A DNA stretch of 40,454 nucleotides from Paenibacillus sp. PAMC 26794. Lineage in GTDB: Bacteria; Bacillota; Bacilli; Paenibacillales; Paenibacillaceae. Location of the stretch: contig NZ_ANHX01000051.1 of the NCBI RefSeq assembly GCF_000316035.1, forward strand, positions 1 through 40,454. Direction: 5' to 3'. The notes below the pieces were generated by a model, which saw nothing but the letters and a program-made list of their open reading frames with translations, searched no databases and was not told the origin of the DNA. The position numbers and the translations under genes are program-made. This document shows positions 26,278-34,621 of this stretch, in pieces; within the stretch, counting starts at the first letter, position 1; every line of letters starts with the position of its first letter.

Positions 26278-26595
26278 AGGTCACCTTCCTTTAAAAAGAC
26301 TCACTTCTTGTATGGGTATCTAGCAGGAGTATTGATTAATATCCTTAATTCCCTTTATATAGAAACCTATTAATCTTACATGTAAATGGAAAATAATTCA
26401 ATCATCTTTATATATATTCTTGGAACACTCTTATTCCTCGACGGTTAGCTGAGCAACAAGAACGCACCGTTGTTTATTTGCAGACACAAAAAAAGACTAT
26501 CCCTGCCAATATTCGGCACCGAATAGCCCTCTCTTCTTACGCTATCAACTAATCTTAATTTATCATCTAATATATTCGTAGCGCCACATTAACCC
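26278..26595. other. 318-bp intergenic region
   Basis: AT-rich, with the terminator of the phn operon at 26487-26528. Nothing else recognised. Confidence 0.5.
26487..26528 (-). terminator. terminator of the phn importer operon
   Basis: On the minus strand GGCTATTC...GATAGTC forms an imperfect hairpin (with GGTGCC/GGCA inside) followed by seven T residues, about 70 bp after the last phnE stop. Confidence 0.65.
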
Positions 26596-27402
26596 TTATA
26601 CCAGCTTCTTCCGAATATAACCCGAGATCAAGTCGATAATCGTGATCATCACGATAATCCCCAGCAGGATAATACCTACTCGTGGCCAGTTCCGGGTGCT
26701 CAGTGCAAAGATCAGTGGTGTACCAATCCCCCCTGCTCCGATTACCCCCAGTATGGTCGCGGAACGTACATTAATCTCGAAACGATACAACGTATAGTTC
26801 AGGAAGCCAGGCATAACCTGCGGCAGGATGGCAAACCACAACTGCTGCATGCGATTGGCTCCGGAGGCAAGCAGCGCCTCAGATGGGCCGTAGTCGATAT
26901 TTTCAACTTCATCTGCGTACAATTTGCCTAACATGCCGATGGAGTGCAATCCAAGGGCGAGTACCCCTGCAAACGATCCGGGACCTACTGCCTTAATGAA
27001 CAACAAGGCCATGATAATCTCAGGGAACGTGCGGATAAAGCTGAGTACCATTTTGCCTGCACCCGAGATGGAACGATGCCCACTCATGTTACGGGCAGAC
27101 CAAAAGGCAAACGGAATACAGAGCACAGCCGAGATCACAGTCCCCAGCACGGAAATCGCCAGTGTATCCAGCAGTCCTCGCAGCAGGTCTTCTCCCTCAG
27201 GCAGATATACAAAATCCCAATCCGGTGAGAAAATCCCGGCTACAATGGCCTTCATAATCTGAGCAGCGGTTTCCTTGAAACCAGTAAACGGTACACCAGC
27301 AAGGGCCCAGACATACACAAGGATCAGCAGTAACACAATGACCCAGCGAAGCGGGTTCTTCCGTGGTTTAGGCCGGATGCGGCTTGTTTCATTTTTCATC
27401 AT
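26596..27402 (-). CDS. phnE: phosphonate/phosphite ABC transporter permease, second PhnE-type subunit
   Basis: A 268-aa inner-membrane permease with about six segments. The cytoplasmic coupling loop is GPSEALLASGANRMQQLWFAILPQ (in parts, near 168-192); the C-terminal half FEINVRSATILGVIGAGGIG is characteristic of PhnE. It starts in a 4-bp overlap with the stop of the first phnE gene, so the two are translationally coupled and likely form a heterodimeric channel. Which phosphorus compound is carried cannot be told. Confidence 0.93.
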   Translation of the reverse strand: MMKNETSRIRPKPRKNPLRWVIVLLLILVYVWALAGVPFTGFKETAAQIMKAIVAGIFSPDWDFVYLPEGEDLLRGLLDTLAISVLGTVISAVLCIPFAFWSARNMSGHRSISGAGKMVLSFIRTFPEIIMALLFIKAVGPGSFAGVLALGLHSIGMLGKLYADEVENIDYGPSEALLASGANRMQQLWFAILPQVMPGFLNYTLYRFEINVRSATILGVIGAGGIGTPLIFALSTRNWPRVGIILLGIIVMITIIDLISGYIRKKLV

Positions 27403-28250
27403 AGCAATTTCTCCCGCAGCTTAGTACTTACATAATCAATGATCAGAACGATGACGAGGGTAAACAGAATGATTACGCTGGTCTTGTCATACTCCAGGAA
27501 TCCAAGTGTTGCCTCATAGTAGAGCCCAATTCCTCCGGCTCCCACCAGTCCCAGAATGGCAGCGGCACGTATATTAATTTCGAAGGCATACAGCACATAG
27601 GATGTGAACTGGGCAGCCAGTTGCGGCACCACGCCATATACAATGAGCTGAATCCGGTTCATACCAACAGCCGTCATCGCTTCCAGTGGCCCCTGATCAA
27701 TGGTTTCCAGCGTCTCATAGGTCAACTTTGCAATCAGACCTACCGAGAACACAGCCAGTGCCAAGATTCCGGGGATTGGCCCCAAACCAAACACAGCAAC
27801 GAACAAAGCAGCAAGTAGCAAATCCGGCACTGTCCGAATCAGGTTGAGCAGAAAGCGTGCCGGATAGTAGATCCAGCGACTCGGCATCAGGTTACCGGCA
27901 CAGATGATCGAGATCGGAATCGCAATAATCGCACCAATGGTTGTCCCAATCAGGGCCATCCGGATCGTTTCCAGCATGCCTTGAACAATGTTATCGAAGT
28001 ATGTCCAGCGTGGTGGGAACATCTCCTTCAGCAGATCCAGCATGTTGGGAAAACCTTCAAACAACTCCGTGAAGCTGGCATCCGTCTGCTTGGCACTGGC
28101 CCACAGAAGGAGCAGAATGATCACTAAGGTGAGCAGATGTTTCGTACGCCCAGGCGGTTTCGGGCGATTCACAACCTGAGCCGCGCTGGAACCAGGTCCC
28201 TTCCCCACTCCGCCTGAATTCTGAAGTGGAACGTTGGACTGCCCCTTCAT
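27399..28250 (-). CDS. phnE: phosphonate/phosphite ABC transporter permease, first PhnE-type subunit
   Basis: A 283-aa permease, paralogous to its neighbour: coupling loop GPLEAMTAVGMNRIQLIVYG and FEINIRAAAILGLVGAGGIG near the end. A polar, Pro- and Gly-rich N-terminal tail of about 35 residues precedes the first membrane segment. Its ATG overlaps the phnC stop by 4 bp. Two different PhnE genes in one operon are common in Bacilli. Confidence 0.93.
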   Translation of the reverse strand: MKGQSNVPLQNSGGVGKGPGSSAAQVVNRPKPPGRTKHLLTLVIILLLLWASAKQTDASFTELFEGFPNMLDLLKEMFPPRWTYFDNIVQGMLETIRMALIGTTIGAIIAIPISIICAGNLMPSRWIYYPARFLLNLIRTVPDLLLAALFVAVFGLGPIPGILALAVFSVGLIAKLTYETLETIDQGPLEAMTAVGMNRIQLIVYGVVPQLAAQFTSYVLYAFEINIRAAAILGLVGAGGIGLYYEATLGFLEYDKTSVIILFTLVIVLIIDYVSTKLREKLL

Positions 28251-29044
28251 ACCACAACTTCTTCCTGCTCATGTACAGCCTGCTTGTCCAACAATTCGTC
28301 AGCCAGAATCGGTCTGCCGTATATTTCAGCAAAGCGCTCATCCGTTGCCTCTTCCACCGGGCCGTCGAATACCACTTCACCTGCTCGTAATCCGACAATA
28401 CGGGTCGCATACTCTCTCGCCAGATCAATAAAGTGAAGGTTGACGATGGTCGTAATCCCAAGGTCTTGATTGATGCGTTTCAGGTCATCCATGACTTGTT
28501 TGGTTGTAAGCGGGTCAAGTGAAGCAACCGGTTCGTCGGCCAGTATGATTTTTGCTTCCTGTGCCAGTACACGGGCAATAGCGACACGTTGTTGTTGTCC
28601 ACCAGACAACTGATCTGCACGGGAATAAGCTTTCTCCGAAATATTCACACGATCCAGCGCAGTGAACGCCAGTTCAATATCCTCTTTTGGAAAACGACCC
28701 ATAATGGTACGCATGGTGGAATGATATCCAACCCGTCCAGCGAGTACGTTACGTAGTACACTGGACCGTTTCACCAGATTGAAACTCTGGAAGATCATGC
28801 CGATGTCACGTCTGATCATGCGCAGCCGTTTGCCTTGTGCCTTCGTGATGGAACTTCCGTTAATCAGAATCTCGCCCTCACTAATGTCGTGCAGTCGGTT
28901 AATGGAGCGTAAGAGCGTTGATTTACCTGCACCGGACAGACCCACTACAGCAATGAATTCACCCTGCTCAAATTTCAGATTAATATTATCCAGGCCTTTG
29001 GTGCCGTTAGCGTAAGTTTTGGTAACGTTATGAAGCTCAATCAT
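28247..29044 (-). CDS. phnC: phosphonate/phosphite ABC transporter ATP-binding protein
   Basis: A 265-aa ATPase: Walker A GLSGAGKST near residue 36, Q-loop in IFQSFNLVKRSSVLRNVLAG (a PhnC-specific stretch), signature LSGGQQQR, Walker B IILADEPVASLDP, and the switch His in VNLHFIDLAREYA. It drives the two PhnE subunits. It lies 175 bp downstream of phnD, separated by a hairpin, and overlaps the first phnE. Confidence 0.95.
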   Translation of the reverse strand: MIELHNVTKTYANGTKGLDNINLKFEQGEFIAVVGLSGAGKSTLLRSINRLHDISEGEILINGSSITKAQGKRLRMIRRDIGMIFQSFNLVKRSSVLRNVLAGRVGYHSTMRTIMGRFPKEDIELAFTALDRVNISEKAYSRADQLSGGQQQRVAIARVLAQEAKIILADEPVASLDPLTTKQVMDDLKRINQDLGITTIVNLHFIDLAREYATRIVGLRAGEVVFDGPVEEATDERFAEIYGRPILADELLDKQAVHEQEEVVV

Positions 29045-29105
29045 GACAATATCCTTCTTTCATTCATAATGATCATACACATGAGTCCTTGCTATAATGG
29101 CACAA

Positions 29106-29136
29106 GCCAGCGCAGCGTAGATCACGCTGAACTGGC
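29106..29136 (-). other. intercistronic hairpin between phnD and phnC
   Basis: GCCAGCGCAGCGT pairs 11 of 13 with ACGCTGAACTGGC around a short loop; no T-run follows. It probably stabilises the phnD message or trims expression of the downstream genes, as at 8701 in the amino-acid importer. Confidence 0.5.
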
Positions 29137-29219
29137 CTGTCCATTGCTACGATTAAGCTGTTCCCATCCAAGAAAGCTACTACAAAGTGAACAGATCCCG
29201 AACTACTTTTGGATCAGAA

Positions 29220-30203
29220 TTATTCACCTTTCACTTTTTCGCCATACTGGCGAACGATCTCGAACTTGCTATCATCGGACTCTACATAACCTTCATGCGT
29301 ATAGATTTCTTTGATGATCTGGTGACCTTCAGTATCTTTACCGATATCAATGAAAGCTTGTTTGATCTTCGCAGTCCAATCTGCATTCATGTCTGTACGA
29401 ACAGTGATGGTATCGTTAGGAATAGGCTCAGTGAACGCCAGTACACGTGTATCTTCAAATACAGTCGGATAGTCTTTGACTACCGTGTTGCGGGCATCTT
29501 GGAAAATAGCTGCCGCATCAACGTCACCATTCAATACAGCGATAACACTTTGGTCATGACCTTTTAACGTTACAGCTGTTACATCTTTCAATGGATCAAT
29601 CCCTCTGTCGAGCAACAGACCGGCTGGCCATACATAACCTGCGGAAGACGTTACGTTTTGGTAAGCGACTTTTTTACCTTTAAGGTCCTCGATGGATTGA
29701 ATCGGCGAATCTTTTTTCACAATGAACATGGATTTATACGAATCTGCCAGTTGCTCTGTTGGAGCTCCAGTCTCATCATTTACACCAAAACGTTGTGCTT
29801 GCAAAATAACTTGTGCAGCGCCTTTTTCTTTAGCCAGTACATAAGCTGTCGGAGGCAAGAAACCTACGTCTACTTTATTGGAAGCCATTGCTTCAATAAT
29901 TGTGTTGTAGTCGGTGGATACGCTGACTTTTACCGGAATGCCCAGTTTGTCACCAAGCAACTTCTCCAGCGGTTTCGCTTTGGCTTCAAGCGTATCTGCG
30001 TTCTGGGAAGGAACAAATTGAACCGTCAGTTCAGTTGGCACATAACCTTCGACAGCTTTCTCTGTCTCTGCCGTAGACGTACCGGATGCATTGGAACTCG
30101 AATTATCCCCGTTAGCCGAACCTGTTGTACTACTGCTAGACCCACAAGCACTCAGAAACAGAACCAAAATCAACAATGGTAAAAATAAAGCAGACTTCTT
30201 CAA
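29220..30203 (-). CDS. phnD: phosphonate/phosphite-binding lipoprotein
   Basis: A 327-aa lipoprotein with lipobox LSAC (Cys20), a Ser/Gly/Thr-rich linker, and a PhnD-type binding domain: LTVQFVPSQNADTLEAKAKP, VDVGFLPPTAYVLA, GKKVAYQNVTSSAGYVWPAG, the last being the loop that holds the phosphorus group. It delivers substrate to PhnCEE. TTG 30203 is preferred as start because GGAGG lies 7 bases before it; the in-frame TTG at 30218 overlaps this site. No carbon-phosphorus lyase or phosphite dehydrogenase gene is in the window. Confidence 0.93.
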   Translation of the reverse strand: MKKSALFLPLLILVLFLSACGSSSSTTGSANGDNSSSNASGTSTAETEKAVEGYVPTELTVQFVPSQNADTLEAKAKPLEKLLGDKLGIPVKVSVSTDYNTIIEAMASNKVDVGFLPPTAYVLAKEKGAAQVILQAQRFGVNDETGAPTEQLADSYKSMFIVKKDSPIQSIEDLKGKKVAYQNVTSSAGYVWPAGLLLDRGIDPLKDVTAVTLKGHDQSVIAVLNGDVDAAAIFQDARNTVVKDYPTVFEDTRVLAFTEPIPNDTITVRTDMNADWTAKIKQAFIDIGKDTEGHQIIKEIYTHEGYVESDDSKFEIVRQYGEKVKGE

Positions 30204-30476
30204 ACGAACACCCTCCAAAGAGTTTCTATTTTTCAGTACTTATCTACTATAGTTGCCAAATATTAGCGCGATGTGAAACGAAATTTGGAGTTTTGTAAAG
30301 TTTCCTGTCAGGCTGTCAGCGCGACTTGTATCTGTTAGAATAGGCTCATTATGGTTGAAGATATAGGAAGAGCATCGGAGATAACGGCGCATACTTCGGT
30401 TCTTCAGGCTATTCATTCTTCTCCGTTTTATAGTAATTCCATATATCTGAACTTATATATTAGAGGAGATTGTAAA

Positions 30477-32081
30477 ATGACATCCACAAACCATACGGCA
30501 AGCTTCGATATTCTCTATACCAGTGATCTGCACGGGGCGATCCGTCCCATTCATTACAATACCAATGCCTACCGCCCGGCTGGGCTTGCCCTGCTGGCTT
30601 CCCTGATTCGTAAGGAACGTGAACGTTCACCTGAATTGATGCTGGTGGATAACGGGGATCTGCTGCAAGGATCACCCTTGGCCTCCTATGCAGCTTCACA
30701 GGTTTCCAAAAACGAGGTGCATCCATTCATAACGGTACTGAATGAACTCGGTTATGATGCTGCGGTGATGGGCAATCACGAGTTTAACTATGGTCAGAAT
30801 CTGTTGCGCGGAGCAGTTGAAGCTTCCAATTTCCCCTGGCTGTCTGCCAATATTGTAAAAGATGGGCAACCAGACGTACCTGCCTTCGGTCCTCCGTATC
30901 TAATCAAAACCTTGTCTACGGGTGTCAAAGTAGCCCTCTTGGGCGCAACTACGCACTACATACCGAACTGGGAGCACCCGAAAAATATTGAGGGTTTACA
31001 GTTCCTTGATGCCTTGGAGACCATCCGTACGTGGGTTAGCTATATACGCGAGCATGAACAACCAGATGTAATGGTTGTGAGTTATCACGGCGGATTTGAG
31101 AGTGATCTGGAGACAGGAGAGCCTGCCGAACGATTAACTGGAGAAAACCAAGGCTATGCCATCTGTCGGGACATCGAAGGCATCGATGTGCTGCTTACCG
31201 GACACCAGCATCGTCAGCTTACCGCTAATATTCATGGTGTAACCGTCATTCAGCCGGGCTTCAGTGGAAATGGTGCGGGGCATGTATCCGTTCAGTTGGA
31301 ACAAACATCGGGCGGGAAATGGCAGATTACAGATAAGCAGGCTCGGTTGTTACTTCTGGATGAACATCATGAGGTTGAACCTGATGCAACCGTCATGAAA
31401 CTGACGGAAGAGCTGGAAACTGAGGGACAAGCATGGCTTGATCAGCCCATTGGCGAGGTGGCTGGGGACTTATCCATCACCAATGCTACGGCTCTGCGAC
31501 TCCAGGCACATCCATTCATTGCTTTTGTACATCAAGTGCAGATGGAAGCGACTGGAGCGCAGCTCTCCAATACCGCCATGCTGAGTGAAGAAGCTCGCGG
31601 TTTCGGGAGTCACATCACCGTTCGGGACGTGTTATCCAACTTCATCTATCCTAATACTCTGACGGTGCTGGAGCTGAGTGGTCAGGATATCCGGGAGGCA
31701 CTGGAACAAACGGCTCGTTACTTTGAAGTAGATGCTTCTGGCGAGGTGGCAGTCAATCCGGCTTATATGGAACCCAAACCCCAACATTATAATTACGATA
31801 TGTGGGCTGGCATGGAATATGAGCTGGATGTCTCCCAACCTGTAGGCAGTCGAGTTGTGAAGTTGGAACGTGAAGGCAAGCCAATGGATATAGATGGCAT
31901 GTACTCTGTGGTGATGAACAGCTACCGTGCTGCTGGCGGTGGAGATTATGCGATGTATCCGGGCAAAAAGGTACTGCACGAAGGTGCCACGGACATGGCC
32001 GCACTGGTGGAAGATTACATTCGCAGACACCAGCCGTTAACGGTGGAGCAGGCGGATAACTGGAAAGTTATTGGAAGTTAA
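30477..32081 (+). CDS. 5'-nucleotidase/metallophosphoesterase, no signal peptide (YunD-like)
   Basis: A 534-aa two-domain enzyme. The N-terminal calcineurin-type metallophosphatase has SDLHG, DNGDLLQGS, MGNHEFNYG, SYHGG and TGHQHR, the five metal-binding motifs. The C-terminal 5'-nucleotidase domain (about 325-520) has the substrate-stacking YEL...YRAAGGGDY region. Secreted relatives carry signal peptides; none is seen here, so it is likely cytosolic, like B. subtilis YunD. ATG 30477 lies about 7 bases after GAGGAGA; an in-frame extension to 30351 has no ribosome site. It diverges from phnD, hinting at a shared phosphate-scavenging role. Confidence 0.9.
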   Translation: MTSTNHTASFDILYTSDLHGAIRPIHYNTNAYRPAGLALLASLIRKERERSPELMLVDNGDLLQGSPLASYAASQVSKNEVHPFITVLNELGYDAAVMGNHEFNYGQNLLRGAVEASNFPWLSANIVKDGQPDVPAFGPPYLIKTLSTGVKVALLGATTHYIPNWEHPKNIEGLQFLDALETIRTWVSYIREHEQPDVMVVSYHGGFESDLETGEPAERLTGENQGYAICRDIEGIDVLLTGHQHRQLTANIHGVTVIQPGFSGNGAGHVSVQLEQTSGGKWQITDKQARLLLLDEHHEVEPDATVMKLTEELETEGQAWLDQPIGEVAGDLSITNATALRLQAHPFIAFVHQVQMEATGAQLSNTAMLSEEARGFGSHITVRDVLSNFIYPNTLTVLELSGQDIREALEQTARYFEVDASGEVAVNPAYMEPKPQHYNYDMWAGMEYELDVSQPVGSRVVKLEREGKPMDIDGMYSVVMNSYRAAGGGDYAMYPGKKVLHEGATDMAALVEDYIRRHQPLTVEQADNWKVIGS

Positions 32082-32086
32082 ATAAG

Positions 32087-32126
32087 AAAGAGCAGGTCCT
32101 GTGATCAGGATCTGCTCTTTTTTTTC
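32087..32126 (+). terminator. terminator of the nucleotidase gene
   Basis: AAAGAGCAGGTCCTG-TGAT-CAGGATCTGCTCTTT with eight or more T residues, directly after the stop codon. Confidence 0.93.
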
Positions 32127-32172
32127 AACCTATTGCTTACTTGTTCTTATTGAAATATCCTGTCCCATCCCG

Positions 32173-32508
32173 TTATCCGATATATTGAAGAATTAACTGA
32201 TATATTGCTATCGAAAACCCTAAGATACTCGCTTTCATTTTAGATGGATGATTTCTTTCGCTGCGAATCAAATACAAGAAAACCACAATAAATCCTAAAG
32301 GAATCCATAGCTGAAAGACACCTTCTGATGTACTTTGAGAATAAATTGGAGTAATGAACGTACTAATCAAAAAGTAAAAGAAAACCGTAAAACGTCTTGT
32401 TTCTAACTGCTTGCTCCACCTTACTAGAATGAAAATAATAATGATCGTGATAATCATAATGTGAACAGGGGGTAAAAGAATAGCAGCATTCCCAAATTTG
32501 AATTCCAT
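32173..32508 (-). CDS. small membrane protein of unknown function
   Basis: A 111-aa protein with about four hydrophobic segments (IMIITIIIIFILV, FTVFFYFLISTFITP, LWIPLGFIVVFLYLI, ILGFSIAIYQLILQY). ATG 32508 follows GGAGGG at 9 bases. Not assigned to a family. It stands alone between two terminators. Confidence 0.65.
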   Translation of the reverse strand: MEFKFGNAAILLPPVHIMIITIIIIFILVRWSKQLETRRFTVFFYFLISTFITPIYSQSTSEGVFQLWIPLGFIVVFLYLIRSERNHPSKMKASILGFSIAIYQLILQYIG

Positions 32509-32687
32509 TCCGCATTGCCCTCCTCTCTTTTAATGCATCACATGACTGACTACAGGCATACGTGTAAAAATTCATTCTCATGCTTCAAAACCGCTGGCAA
32601 CCTTCCAAAAACGGATCTATTCCAATATATCCTTATTTTAACATACAATCACAATTCAATTTCCCACGTTTATTCAATAAAATATGC

Positions 32688-32735
32688 AAAAAGAGCAGAA
32701 GTGAGGAGCATCGTGCCCTCATCCCTGCTCTTTTT
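32688..32735. terminator. bidirectional terminator
   Basis: AAAAAGAGCAG...CTGCTCTTTTT with an inner GTGAGG/CCCTCAT helix. It lies 48 bp past the stop of the ABC exporter operon on the minus strand. Confidence 0.88.
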
Positions 32736-32782
32736 ATATACCTACAAGTTCTCTAATACATGTCCCATATTATCCAAAATGA

Positions 32783-34621
32783 CTATTGCGCCTTTTTACG
32801 CAGCTGACTGTAATACAGCTCGCTGTAGAAACCACCTTGTTCCAGCAACGCATCATGCGAGCCTTGCTCCAGTAGCTGCCCATCCTTCAGCACCAGAATT
32901 CGGTCGGCCTGACGGATCGTGTTCAGCCTGTGGGCAATGACAAAGCTGGTACGACCTTGCATCAGGCGTTGCAACCCTTCCTGGATTTTGATCTCCGTAA
33001 CGGTATCAATACTACTCGTCGCTTCGTCCAGTACAAGTATGGATGGATCTGCCAAGATTGCCCGGGCAATGGCGAGTAGTTGCTTCTGCCCCTGACTAAT
33101 GCCGCTCCCATCGGCCTGGAGCACTTTGTCGTATCCATCCTTCATTCGCACAATGAAGGAATGGGCATTCGCCAGCCGGGAGGCTGCTTCCACCTCTTCA
33201 TCCGTCGCGTCAAGACGGCCAAACCGAATATTTTCCCGAATCGTGCCCTGAAACAGGAATGAATCTTGAAGTACAAACGCCATATGGGACCGCAGATTCT
33301 CACGCCGAATAGTGGTCATATCGCGACCATCTACCGTTAATGTGCCACCTGTCGGATCATAGAAACGGGATAAAAGCTGGATCAATGTTGTTTTCCCCGC
33401 TCCGGTCGGACCCACAAGGGCAATCATCTCACCCGGTTTGGCTTCAAAGCTGATGTCATGCAAAATGTTACGTCCTTCATCGTACCCAAAGGATACTTTG
33501 TCGAAGCGAACGGCTCCCTCTACCTTGTCCAGAGATACCGCTGCCCCTTCATCCTTCGCTTCCTCATCTTCATCCAGCACCTCGAATACACGCTCAGCCC
33601 CCGCAATCGCGGACAATAACGTATTCCACTGGTTCGCCAGATCATTGAGCGGACGGGTGAATTGACGGGCATATTCTACAAAGATAATAATCACCCCGAC
33701 TGTAACCGAACCCTGAATCGCCAGAATACCACCGATGCCCGCGACAATCGCAAAGCTCAGGTTGTTCAATCCATTCATCAGTTTCGGGATAAAACCAGAG
33801 ATCGTCTGTGCCCAGAAACCGGAAATCCGGATACGGGTATTCCGTTCCTCAAAACCGCGAATCACCCGCTCCTCTTGGGAGAATGCCTTAATGATCCGCT
33901 GCCCGGATAATGTCTCTTCGATGTAACCGTTGAGTTCACCCAGATTACGCTGCCGTTCCTTGAAGAGCGGTCCCGTTCTGCGCGTAATCCAACGCATACC
34001 GATGGCCATCAAAGGCACAACGATAAAGGTAAGCAGGGTCAGCAGCGGGCTGAGCCAGAGCATAACCCCAAACGTTCCGAGCAGTGTTAATACACTCGAG
34101 AAAATCTGGATGGCCGAGCTGTTCAACGTACCACTGACATTCTCGATATCATTGGTCACCCGACTCATAATCTCTCCCTGCTGGCGTTTACCGAAGAATG
34201 GAATCGGTAATTTGTGCAGATGGGAGAACAAATCATACCGCATGCGGAACACGGTTTCCTGTGCAATTTCGATCATCCATATATTTTGTAACCAGGATGT
34301 AAGAGAGAACAAGACATACACTGCGGTTAATCCAATCAGAAACCGAGTCCAGCTTGAGCCGGCTTCACCCGCGATAAAATCATCCACGGCCACCCCTACC
34401 ATGTAGGGGCCAAGCAAAGCGAGTGCGGAACTGGCAAACACCATCAACAGTACCATAGACAGCTTGACCTTACGCCTTGCCAGATAGGTCCAGATCCGGC
34501 CTAATGTACCTGACCAGTTCTTCGCCCTTGCCTTGGGTTTGCGACCACCGCCTGATCGTAACGTCTCCGGGTCAATCGGCGGTGGCGGCTGACGGAAAGG
34601 CTCAATGAATGCTTTGAACAT
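32783..34621 (-). CDS. heterodimeric ABC exporter, subunit B (intact catalytic Glu)
   Basis: A 612-aa half-transporter: six membrane segments (about 55-340), then an ATPase domain. Walker A GPTGAGKT (404-411), Walker B ILVLDE with Glu533, and switch His564 (VIAHR) are complete, but the signature is ISQGQ (508-512) instead of LSGGQ. ATG 34621 follows GGGAGGG and overlaps the upstream gene by 20 bp. Together with that gene it should form an exporter of the BmrCD/YheIH or YfiBC class, which extrude drugs or lipids; the substrate is unknown. Confidence 0.93.
   Translation of the reverse strand: MFKAFIEPFRQPPPPIDPETLRSGGGRKPKARAKNWSGTLGRIWTYLARRKVKLSMVLLMVFASSALALLGPYMVGVAVDDFIAGEAGSSWTRFLIGLTAVYVLFSLTSWLQNIWMIEIAQETVFRMRYDLFSHLHKLPIPFFGKRQQGEIMSRVTNDIENVSGTLNSSAIQIFSSVLTLLGTFGVMLWLSPLLTLLTFIVVPLMAIGMRWITRRTGPLFKERQRNLGELNGYIEETLSGQRIIKAFSQEERVIRGFEERNTRIRISGFWAQTISGFIPKLMNGLNNLSFAIVAGIGGILAIQGSVTVGVIIIFVEYARQFTRPLNDLANQWNTLLSAIAGAERVFEVLDEDEEAKDEGAAVSLDKVEGAVRFDKVSFGYDEGRNILHDISFEAKPGEMIALVGPTGAGKTTLIQLLSRFYDPTGGTLTVDGRDMTTIRRENLRSHMAFVLQDSFLFQGTIRENIRFGRLDATDEEVEAASRLANAHSFIVRMKDGYDKVLQADGSGISQGQKQLLAIARAILADPSILVLDEATSSIDTVTEIKIQEGLQRLMQGRTSFVIAHRLNTIRQADRILVLKDGQLLEQGSHDALLEQGGFYSELYYSQLRKKAQ

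Noticed and set aside
30204..30350. PhoP binding sites upstream of phnD
   Set aside because: TTTACA and TTTCACA on the minus strand are about 21 bp apart with no good middle repeat; too weak to call, although phosphate control would be logical.
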